A DNA stretch of 5,104 nucleotides from Candidatus Ratteibacteria bacterium (GTDB lineage Bacteria; CAIJMQ01), in assembly GCA_028715665.1 (NCBI GenBank), contig JAQURI010000112.1:1-5104 (forward strand). The letters are read 5' to 3'. Shown in pieces: positions 1-5,104 of the stretch. How positions within the stretch are numbered: position 1 is the first letter of the stretch; each line of letters opens with the position of its first letter. The notes under the pieces are model-generated. The model saw only the letters and a program-made list of their open reading frames with translations, did not search any database and was not told the origin of the DNA. The translations under genes were made by a program, and so were the position numbers.

Positions 1-636
1 GCCTTTGAAATTGATAGACACTATACCGTTCGATTTAATGTCTATGATTTTCCCTTCGGTTTCTTTAATAATTTGAGGTGTTCCCTCTCCGGATAAAACC
101 GGCGATTCTCTTTCCAATAATATGCCCAGAGATTCAAGAGTTGCAAGTTGGTCTTGGGCAATGGAGAGTTTGTTTTCTGTTTCCTTAAGCTGCCGCGTCA
201 ATTCCGCTACCATTTCTTCCAAGGTCAGTCCTTCTAATGATATATCTATGCCGCCTCCCTGTTGTCGTTCTTCCATTTGTATTGTTAACATGGTGATTTT
301 TGCATGTGCTTCTTGCAGTTCGGTTTTTAATTTTTTGTTTTCAATCTGTGCTTCTGCCAATGCTTTTTCTGCTTTTTCCTTATCTGCTATCGCTTTTGCT
401 ATTTCTTGCCTAAGTTGTTCTGCCAGCGTTCTTAACGAAGTTATTTCATCTCTTGCCAGATTGATGGTTTCTGTCAAGGAATTGATGGTATTCTGCAGCG
501 ATGAAATATTATCTTGCAGGGATGCTATTAGGTTTTTTTGCATTTCGATTCTATCGATGGTTTTGGCAGCAAAAAATAAAAAACCTATTGAAACTACAAA
601 AACTAAAATTGCTACTATCTTTGCGACTTTGTCCAT
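1..636 (-). CDS. membrane-anchored coiled-coil protein, 3' end cut off by the window edge
   Basis: This open frame of 212 codons starts at ATG 636-634 and runs off the window without a stop. I do not recognise a named gene. The N-terminus MDKVAKIVAILVFVVSIGFL opens with short basic residues, then one hydrophobic helix (about residues 6-24), fitting an uncleaved inner-membrane anchor. Residues about 30-125 are a long coiled coil with regular I/L spacing (for example ISSLQNTINSLTETIN at 44-59) and Ala/Glu/Lys-rich heptads. A Gly-rich break (QQGGG, 125-129) precedes a second helical stretch (138-170). The visible end, GKIIDIKSNGIVSINF (195-210), looks like the start of a small beta domain. The start has a clear Shine-Dalgarno, GAGGT at 643-647. 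It is the last visible gene of the HNH-yacG-DUF151 run. A structural or envelope role is inference only. Confidence 0.8.
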   Translation of the reverse strand, partial: MDKVAKIVAILVFVVSIGFLFFAAKTIDRIEMQKNLIASLQDNISSLQNTINSLTETINLARDEITSLRTLAEQLRQEIAKAIADKEKAEKALAEAQIENKKLKTELQEAHAKITMLTIQMEERQQGGGIDISLEGLTLEEMVAELTRQLKETENKLSIAQDQLATLESLGILLERESPVLSGEGTPQIIKETEGKIIDIKSNGIVSINFKG

Positions 637-640
637 TTTT

Positions 641-650
641 CTACCTCTTT
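641..650 (-). promoter_or_regulatory. ribosome binding site of the coiled-coil gene
   Basis: On the minus strand AAAGAGGTAG precedes the ATG at 636, with the GAGG core 7 nt from the start codon. It fixes the start of a gene whose reading frame leaves the window. It is the only clear Shine-Dalgarno in the four-gene run from 2066 to 1, which suggests that this gene is translated independently of the genes before it. Confidence 0.75.
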
Positions 651-654
651 TTTT

Positions 655-688
655 CTATCAGAGTTTTCTTGGGAAAACTTGCTGATAG
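655..688 (-). other. 14-bp hairpin in the DUF151 to coiled-coil gene spacer
   Basis: Read on the plus strand, CTATCAG (655-661) pairs with CTGATAG (682-688), and AGTTTTC (662-668) pairs with GAAAACT (673-679). The loop is TTGG and there is a 2-nt bulge (680-681). All 14 pairs are Watson-Crick. It begins 9 nt after the DUF151 stop. On the coding strand it is followed by seven A residues and the GAGGT ribosome site. It lacks a downstream T tract in either direction, so a classical intrinsic terminator is unlikely. An mRNA processing or stability hairpin, or a protein-binding palindrome, fits better. Confidence 0.6.
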
Positions 689-697
689 GGTTAAGGA

Positions 698-1153
698 TTA
701 CATTTTATATTTGCCGAACTCCCTTATTTTTAAAGACTTAAGGAAAATATTCAAATCTTTTTTCCCGGCTCTATTAATTATTGTCCTTTCTTCCACAAAT
801 ATAGGCGAATCGGTTCTAACCGCAAGAGCTATCGCATCCGAAGGCCTGCAGTCTATATTTAATTTTTTTTGAGCCGCTTCAAGAAGAATTTTAGCATGAA
901 AAGTGTTATCTTTCAACCCATTTATGTAAATTTTGGAGACTTTAGCTTTTAGTTTCTCAATGATTGATTTTATTAGGTCATGAGTTAGGAAACGAGCAGA
1001 GTTTACGCCATCCAATTTTATAGCGATGGCGCTGGCCTCGAAAACCCCAATCCCAATCGGCAAGGATTTATTGTCAGTTTTGCTTTTAAGGACTACTATG
1101 GGCATATTGCTTTTTGTATCAAACAATATACTCTCAACTTTCATTTCAATCAT
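698..1153 (-). CDS. bifunctional nuclease family protein (DUF151/BFN domain)
   Basis: Recognised by the near-full-length BFN/DUF151 pattern: MIEMKVESILFD at the start, then VVLKSK, LPIGIGVFEASAIA, FLTHDLIKSIIEKL, the YINGLKDNTFHAKI strand pair, and RPSDAIALAVR followed by PIFVEE. Plant and bacterial members have been reported to have DNase/RNase activity or stress roles, but the biochemistry of most bacterial members is not settled. From the chosen start it is 151 residues, the usual single-domain size. I chose ATG 1153-1151 because homologues typically begin at this MIE-M-V segment and it overlaps yacG by only 8 nt. The longer start at ATG 1177-1175 adds MKTKKPKT and raises the overlap to 32 nt. 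Neither start has a Shine-Dalgarno, so coupling to yacG translation is likely. Oddity: the family motif LPIWIG reads LPIGIG here. Confidence 0.9.
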   Translation of the reverse strand: MIEMKVESILFDTKSNMPIVVLKSKTDNKSLPIGIGVFEASAIAIKLDGVNSARFLTHDLIKSIIEKLKAKVSKIYINGLKDNTFHAKILLEAAQKKLNIDCRPSDAIALAVRTDSPIFVEERTIINRAGKKDLNIFLKSLKIREFGKYKM

Positions 1154-1328
1154 CGTTTTTGGTTTTTTCGTTTTCATTGTTTAAAGGCGAAACTATTCTA
1201 TATTTATTATCTAACCATCTTCCCAAATCAACCAATTTACATCTTCTGCTGCAAAAAGGAAAGTAAGGCGACGAATGAATTTTGTCTTCTTTCATCTTTT
1301 TGCCGCATTGGGGACATTTTATCTGCAT
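1146..1328 (-). CDS. yacG: YacG-family zinc-ribbon protein, putative DNA gyrase inhibitor
   Basis: This 60-residue protein carries the YacG (DUF329) signature: KCPQCGK at 4-10, then PFCSRRCKLVDLGRWLDNKYRI at 24-45 (two fragments, PFCSRRC and KLVDLGRWLDNKYRI). The four zinc ligands are Cys5, Cys8, Cys26 and Cys30, in the pattern C-x2-C-x17-C-x3-C. The tail from residue 46 is polar and Lys/Asp-rich, as in the family. E. coli YacG binds the C-terminal part of GyrB and blocks gyrase from binding DNA; the same role here is inferred by homology. The ATG at 1328 is the only possible start, because an in-frame stop lies 21 nt upstream. No Shine-Dalgarno is visible. It lies 21 nt after the HNH gene and overlaps the DUF151 gene, which points to one transcript. 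Confidence 0.9.
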   Translation of the reverse strand: MQIKCPQCGKKMKEDKIHSSPYFPFCSRRCKLVDLGRWLDNKYRIVSPLNNENEKTKNDD

Positions 1329-1349
1329 TTTAAAAGTCGGAAGGCAAAA

Positions 1350-2066
1350 TCATATATTAGTTGTTAGGATTCCCTGTATTCTATTTTCTGTTAAACTTGC
1401 CTGTTTTGAGGAGGGTAGATGTTCTCTATTTTCTCCTATCTCTACTTCCCATTTATTAAAATCGACAAAATGGGCCCAGCTATTATTTTCTCGTGTTTCA
1501 ATATGCAGGTTTTGCAGGGGATAACGCAAGGGTGCGCGAGGTTTCTGTAAAAGTTTCATATTGGTTTCAGACAGAATTTTCCCACCCTTTTTTAAATTGC
1601 AATTAAAACAGCAGGTAACAACATTTGTCCATGTTGTTTTTCCTCCCCTGTGTCTGGGAAGTATGTGGTCGATATTCAGTTTTTTTTGGTCTAGTTTAGT
1701 GCCGCAATATTGGCAAGTGTATTTATCTCTTTTATAAATGTTTTCTCTGGATAACTTAATTCTCAAATTTGGATAACCCAGATAAAAGCTTAAGATTATT
1801 ATGTTGGGTTTTTTGACCAGATAAGAAACGGAATGTATAAAATCGTTATTGTCGTTTCCTATGTCTGATGTAGTTCCCGAAAAGAAATTATTTTGGGAGT
1901 ACTCCAGCCATTTTGGGAAATCATATAATTCATAATTGCCGTTTCTGGATTCCACAGCTTTGGCATGTCCTGTATAAAGGAAGCATATAGCGCGCTTTGC
2001 GCTGCATACATTTATTGCCTGCCAAAGTCTATTCAAAACCAATACTTTCTCTTCCAAAATATTCAT
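1350..2066 (-). CDS. HNH endonuclease
   Basis: This 238-residue protein belongs to the stand-alone HNH endonuclease family whose N-terminus reads VLVLNRLWQAINVCSAKRAI (8-27), followed by LYTGHAKAVE and YELYDFPKW. The catalytic and zinc module is at 108-162: CQYC (Cys118, Cys121), the DH pair Asp133-His134, Pro137, GGKTTW, Asn148, and the second CxxC (Cys153, Cys156) followed by Asn157. All zinc ligands and HNH residues are present, so it should be an active metal-dependent nuclease. Its substrate is unknown, and members of this family are often free-standing housekeeping genes. The last 45 or so residues show no motif I recognise. There is no Shine-Dalgarno before the ATG, and a promoter lies so close that the mRNA may be leaderless. 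An alternative TTG start at codon 9 has GGAAGAG ahead of it, but it would cut into the conserved VLVLN segment. Confidence 0.92.
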   Translation of the reverse strand: MNILEEKVLVLNRLWQAINVCSAKRAICFLYTGHAKAVESRNGNYELYDFPKWLEYSQNNFFSGTTSDIGNDNNDFIHSVSYLVKKPNIIILSFYLGYPNLRIKLSRENIYKRDKYTCQYCGTKLDQKKLNIDHILPRHRGGKTTWTNVVTCCFNCNLKKGGKILSETNMKLLQKPRAPLRYPLQNLHIETRENNSWAHFVDFNKWEVEIGENREHLPSSKQASLTENRIQGILTTNI

Positions 2067-2073
2067 GGTCGGG

Positions 2074-2102
2074 ATAATAACACAGCGTTAATTTTTTATC
2101 AA
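2074..2102 (-). promoter_or_regulatory. sigma70-type promoter of the HNH-yacG-DUF151 run
   Basis: On the minus strand TTGATA (2102-2097) and TATTAT (2079-2074) are separated by exactly 17 nt. Each hexamer differs from consensus at one position. The -10 box ends 7 nt before the A of the HNH start codon, so the expected transcription start falls on or within a few bases of the ATG. This agrees with the lack of any ribosome site in the remaining bases CCCGACC. Confidence 0.65.
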
Positions 2103-2134
2103 TTTAGTCGGAAAGAATTTGAGATTATAAGAAT

Positions 2135-3481
2135 TTATTGGAAAACCAATACTGCAATCCTAAAATAAACTAAAAGAGATACTATATCCACGATACTTGC
2201 TATAAATGGTCCGGACATTAAAGCAGGGTCTAACTTCATTTTTTTGAATAATAAGGGTAAAAGCGCTCCGAGTGTAGTCGCAACTATGACGGTTGCAATC
2301 ATTGCACTGCCGACAGTTAAGGCAAGAAGCATGTCTTTATTCAAAACCAGGGCTCTTAATGCAGCCAATATTCCCATAGCTATTCCCACCATGCCGCCTA
2401 TAGATAGTTCCTTAAAGAATATTTTTAAAATATCCTTTATATGAATTTCTCCGGTTGCCAATCCCCGGATAATAACCGTGGATGACTGAGTCCCGGCGTT
2501 TCCTCCAGAACCAGAAAGCAGCGGGATAAAAAATGCAAGAGCTATGACTGCCTGTAGTTGATAAGCATGCCTTTCCATTATCATTCCCGAAATAAAACCC
2601 ATAGCCACCAAAACGAGTAACCACATTATCCTCTGTTTTGCGATTAGGCGGGGATGAGACCCCATATAGTCGACGTAATCGCCTGCTGCGCCATATTTAT
2701 AGATATCTTCAGTGTGCTCCTGTTGTATGACGTCAACCACGTCGTCAACAGTTACGATACCGATAAGTTTATTGTCTGCATCTACGATAGGTATTGCCAA
2801 TAAGTCATAATCGGATAGTTTTTTTGCCACTTGTTCTTTGTCATCATCGACATGCGCGGTGATAATATTTGTATTCATTATGTCCTTAATTAATTCGTTC
2901 CCGTTAGCGACTAATATATCTTTTAGGGAAACAAATCCGAGGAGTTTGCGTTCATTGTCTATCACATAAATATAGTAAATAGTTTCCCTGTCGAAAGCCT
3001 GCCTTTTAATTTGGTTTATAGCTTCGCTTGCGGTTATATCCTGCGGGAGGAAAGCGTATTCCGTAGTAAGGATGGACCCCGCGGAATCTTTTTTGTATTG
3101 AAGAAGTTTTTTTATGTCGTTGCGTTCGGCTTGGGCGATAAGAGGCAAAATCTGTTCTGTCTTTTCTTTGGAAAGTGCTCTTATGAAGTCTGTTCTTTCA
3201 TCTGGAGCCATATTTTCCAATACTTTTGCCATCCATTCTTTAGAAAAATGTTGGAAAATTCCCCTCTGTAATCTTGTTTTGAAATATTGGAAGAACTCAA
3301 TCCCGACGGGACTTCCCAACGCGATGATTATTTGAGCGTTTTGCTGCGGTTCTAAATCTTCGCAGAGCGTAAAAATATCGCGCGGATGCAAATCCATGAA
3401 TAGATTTCTAATCTCTTCGTCTTTATTGGGTAGTTTTAAAATTTCCTCTATTTCCGGAGAGATAATGGATTTTCTTCGCAT
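2135..3481 (-). CDS. mgtE: magnesium transporter MgtE
   Basis: This complete 448-residue protein has the full MgtE architecture. An acidic helical N domain spans about 10-130 and includes LHPRDIFTLCEDLEP. Two CBS domains follow at about 135-195 and 200-255 (VDADNKLIGIVTVDDVVDV). A linking helix and five membrane helices occupy about 285-448. The channel signatures are PLLSGSGGNAGTQSSTVIIR (320-339) and DPALMSGPFIASIVD (418-432). Asp432 sits where the pore Asp of Thermus MgtE lies. MgtE is a dimeric, Mg2+-gated inner-membrane channel, and the N and CBS domains close the pore when internal Mg2+ is high. The start is fixed by a strong Shine-Dalgarno 8 nt upstream. The gene has its own promoter. 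I see no intrinsic terminator in the 68 nt after its stop, so read-through into the HNH gene is possible. Confidence 0.97.
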   Translation of the reverse strand: MRRKSIISPEIEEILKLPNKDEEIRNLFMDLHPRDIFTLCEDLEPQQNAQIIIALGSPVGIEFFQYFKTRLQRGIFQHFSKEWMAKVLENMAPDERTDFIRALSKEKTEQILPLIAQAERNDIKKLLQYKKDSAGSILTTEYAFLPQDITASEAINQIKRQAFDRETIYYIYVIDNERKLLGFVSLKDILVANGNELIKDIMNTNIITAHVDDDKEQVAKKLSDYDLLAIPIVDADNKLIGIVTVDDVVDVIQQEHTEDIYKYGAAGDYVDYMGSHPRLIAKQRIMWLLVLVAMGFISGMIMERHAYQLQAVIALAFFIPLLSGSGGNAGTQSSTVIIRGLATGEIHIKDILKIFFKELSIGGMVGIAMGILAALRALVLNKDMLLALTVGSAMIATVIVATTLGALLPLLFKKMKLDPALMSGPFIASIVDIVSLLVYFRIAVLVFQ

Positions 3482-3487
3482 CGTAAA

Positions 3488-3497
3488 CTCTCCTCTT
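3488..3497 (-). promoter_or_regulatory. ribosome binding site of mgtE
   Basis: On the minus strand AAGAGGAGAG contains GAGGAG, an almost perfect anti-16S match, 8 nt before the mgtE ATG. It decides the start and contrasts with the missing ribosome sites of the HNH, yacG and DUF151 genes. Confidence 0.85.
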
Positions 3498-3532
3498 TCA
3501 TTTTAATAGGATTGATGTATAGTGATGTGTGC

Positions 3533-3561
3533 ATAATATAAAAAAAAAGACAAGGTTGCAA
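3533..3561 (-). promoter_or_regulatory. sigma70-type promoter of mgtE with a T9 tract in the spacer
   Basis: On the minus strand TTGCAA (3561-3556) and TATTAT (3538-3533) are 17 nt apart. The expected transcription start is near 3526, giving a leader of about 45 nt. That is too short for an M-box magnesium riboswitch, and none is visible. The spacer holds nine consecutive T residues (plus-strand A tract 3540-3548), so slippage there would change the spacer length. Confidence 0.55.
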
Positions 3562-3593
3562 TATATATTTTCAAAATGGGGAATTTCTATGGA

Positions 3594-3723
3594 TTAGCGG
3601 GTTTACCCCGTAAGGAAATTTAATGAGTTGCTTTTAATGTGCTATACAAAGCAATAAATGCTAATCTGATTAATAATTATTTTGGTGGTTTTTAAATTTC
3701 TAACGGGGCAGTTCCGCCACTAA
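3594..3723. repeat. MITE-like inverted-repeat element overlapping the atpB stop codon
   Basis: Two arms of about 30 bp face each other. The left arm (3594-3623, plus strand) begins TTAGCGGGTTTACCCCGTAA. The right arm (3723-3692, minus strand) begins TTAGTGGCGGAACTGCCCCG. Both continue as CCCCGT-A-GAAATTTAA with small gaps, and both begin TTAG. The middle of about 70 bp has no ORF and contains a second inverted repeat, TTGCTTT (3628-3634) with AAAGCAA (3648-3654). The right arm supplies the last bases of atpB, including its TAG stop. No clear target duplication is visible. It could be a non-autonomous transposon remnant, or a family of dispersed palindromes that shape mRNA 3' ends. No T tract follows, so it is not a standard terminator. 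Confidence 0.55.
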
Positions 3724-5096
3724 AGATTGGCGGGCAGGTATTTTTCAATAAATTCGGGTCGTATTCGTTTGAGTTCTTCTTTGGGTAGTTTAGCAAGCAG
3801 TTTCCAGCCCAAATTGAGAGTTTCCTCTATTGTTCTTGATTTAAATTCGTCTTGCTGGACATATTCTTTCTCGAAAGTCAGAGCAAAATCGAGATAAATT
3901 TTATCCAAGTCGGACAAGCTTTCCTGTCCCATGATTACTGCCAATTCCTGCGCTTGTTTGCCTTTGGCATAAGCGGAAAAAAGCTGGTTGAAAAGGTCCG
4001 AATGGTCTTCTCTTGTTTTACCTTTTCCGATTCCCCTGTCTTTAAGCCGCGACAGAGAAGGCATTACGTCTATCGGCGGGAAGATTCCTTTTCTGTGCAG
4101 GTCTCTTGAAAGAATTATTTGTCCTTCAGTGATGTAACCGGTAAGGTCGGGTATAGGATGTGTCTTGTCGTCTTCGGGCATCGTAAGAATGGGCATTTGC
4201 GTAATCGAACCCTTTCTGCCCTTTATTCTTCCTGCTCGTTCATATATACTCGCAAGGTCTGTGTACATATATCCGGGATAACCTCTTCTTCCCGGAACTT
4301 CTTTTCTTGCTGCTGAAATTTGTCTGAGCGCTTCGCAGTAATTAGTCATATCCGTTAAAACTACAAGAACATGCATGTCGTGTTCGAAAGCCAAAAATTC
4401 AGCCGCAGTAAGTGCTGTTCTCGGAACTGCGATTCTTTCTATTGCAGGGTCATCGGCTTTATTTATGAAAAGGACGGTTCTTTCCATTGCCGCTCCTTCG
4501 GAGAAATTCTTTATGAAGAAATCTATTTCCTCGAAAGTAATACCGATGGCGCCGAAAACAACCGCGAACTTCTCTTTTTTACCCAATATTTCCGCTTGCC
4601 TTACTATTTGCGCTGCGACCCTGGAGTGGGGAAGTCCCGAGCCGGAAAAAATAGGGAGTTTCTGCCCTCTGACCAATGTGTTCAATCCGTCTATGGCCGA
4701 AATGCCGGTTTGTATAAATTCATTGGGATAATCTCTCGCAATCGGATTTATCGGGCTTCCGTTTATATCCAAATATTTTTCGGGAATTATTTCGAAACTT
4801 CCGTCCAGCGGTTCTCCCAGTCCGTTGAAAACCTTTCCCAAAATATCCGAAGACACTCCTAATTCTATTCCCTTTCCTAAAAACTTCACTCGGCTTTTTT
4901 CTATATCAATACCGCCGGAGGCCTCAAAGAGCTGGACCAATGCTTTATCGGAAGAAACCTCCAAGACCCTTCCCCTTCGTTTTTCGCCGGAAGCCGTGGT
5001 AAGCTCTATCAATTCGTCATATTTAACTCCCGAAATTTCTTCCACGAGCACAAGCGGCCCGGATATTTCTCTTAGTGTCAAATATTCTTTAGCCAT
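3720..5096 (-). CDS. atpB: V/A-type ATP synthase subunit B
   Basis: This complete 458-residue protein (also called NtpB) is the regulatory, non-catalytic subunit that alternates with subunit A in the V1/A1 hexamer of the membrane-bound rotary ATPase or synthase. A beta-barrel domain spans about 1-75. The nucleotide-binding domain holds the degenerate P-loop FSGSGLPHSRVAAQI (150-164), which lacks the GKT of subunit A as expected for B. Further markers are VLTDMTNYCEALRQISAARK (246-265) and the family signature PPIDVMPSLS (340-349). Arg350 falls at the position of the arginine finger known in Enterococcus NtpB. The C-terminal helical domain ends in RIRPEFIEKYLP. The start is the MAKEYLTL segment usual for the family. 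A TAG at 5101-5099, 2 nt before the ATG, may be the atpA stop. Subunit D, usually next, does not follow. Confidence 0.97.
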   Translation of the reverse strand: MAKEYLTLREISGPLVLVEEISGVKYDELIELTTASGEKRRGRVLEVSSDKALVQLFEASGGIDIEKSRVKFLGKGIELGVSSDILGKVFNGLGEPLDGSFEIIPEKYLDINGSPINPIARDYPNEFIQTGISAIDGLNTLVRGQKLPIFSGSGLPHSRVAAQIVRQAEILGKKEKFAVVFGAIGITFEEIDFFIKNFSEGAAMERTVLFINKADDPAIERIAVPRTALTAAEFLAFEHDMHVLVVLTDMTNYCEALRQISAARKEVPGRRGYPGYMYTDLASIYERAGRIKGRKGSITQMPILTMPEDDKTHPIPDLTGYITEGQIILSRDLHRKGIFPPIDVMPSLSRLKDRGIGKGKTREDHSDLFNQLFSAYAKGKQAQELAVIMGQESLSDLDKIYLDFALTFEKEYVQQDEFKSRTIEETLNLGWKLLAKLPKEELKRIRPEFIEKYLPANL

Positions 5097-5104
5097 TTCT
5101 AAAT

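Noticed and set aside
698..780. A promoter for the coiled-coil gene inside the end of the DUF151 gene
   Set aside because: Only weak hexamers are visible (for example TTGAAT with a poor -10), no better than chance in AT-rich DNA.
122..872. Plus-strand open frames of 187 and 123 codons
   Set aside because: They are antisense to the coiled-coil gene and the DUF151 gene. Their Ser/Cys/Phe-rich composition is what the complement of Lys/Glu/Ala coding sequence gives, and they have no recognisable domain.
2067..2134. Terminator after mgtE
   Set aside because: No stable stem followed by a T run on the minus strand; only short AT-rich direct repeats (AATTCTT twice).
3448..3501. Possible 17-codon upstream ORF overlapping the mgtE start (minus strand), considered as a leader peptide
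   Set aside because: It has no ribosome site of its own, its second to fourth codons are the mgtE Shine-Dalgarno, and its peptide shows no attenuation-type pattern.
3540..3548. T9 tract on the minus strand as an intrinsic terminator for atpB
   Set aside because: No GC-rich hairpin lies directly before it, and the tract fits better as part of the mgtE promoter spacer.
3482..3719. M-box magnesium riboswitch upstream of mgtE
   Set aside because: The likely leader is only about 45 nt. The structured DNA further up is a two-arm repeat tied to the atpB end and shows no multi-helix M-box pattern that I can recognise.
4371..4862. Plus-strand open frames of 163 and 118 codons
   Set aside because: Both lie wholly within the unmistakable atpB gene on the other strand and show no protein family features.

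Overview
The window is AT-rich bacterial DNA in which every supportable gene lies on the minus strand, so transcription runs from high to low coordinates. It encodes a V/A-type ATP synthase subunit B, a MgtE magnesium channel, an HNH endonuclease, a YacG zinc-ribbon protein, a DUF151 (bifunctional nuclease family) protein, and the N-terminal 212 residues of a membrane-anchored coiled-coil protein. A bacterium with a V/A-type ATPase, DUF151 and YacG would fit an uncultured or candidate phylum of the PVC/Omnitrophota kind. This is a low-confidence inference from gene content; there is no rRNA or other phylogenetic marker in the window.

Layout in transcription order. (1) 5096-3720: atpB, complete, probably just downstream of an off-window atpA. 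(2) 3719-3482: an intergenic region of 238 bp. It holds a MITE-like inverted-repeat element of about 130 bp that overlaps the atpB stop codon, followed by a good sigma70-type promoter and a strong Shine-Dalgarno site for mgtE. (3) 3481-2135: mgtE. (4) 2134-2067: a short gap with a near-consensus promoter placed so close to the next ATG that the mRNA is probably leaderless. (5) 2066-1: a tightly packed run of HNH endonuclease, yacG, DUF151 protein and coiled-coil protein, with a 21-nt gap, then an overlap, then a 52-nt gap carrying a 14-bp hairpin just upstream of a Shine-Dalgarno site.

The first half is housekeeping ion transport (ATPase, Mg2+). The second half is a probable operon of three proteins from families with nucleic-acid-linked roles, plus an envelope-type coiled-coil protein. 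I see no CRISPR, tRNA, rRNA, phage or transposase gene. The most notable points are the inverted-repeat element at the end of atpB, the absence of the expected subunit D gene after atpB, the likely leaderless HNH transcript, and a T9 tract inside the mgtE promoter spacer.
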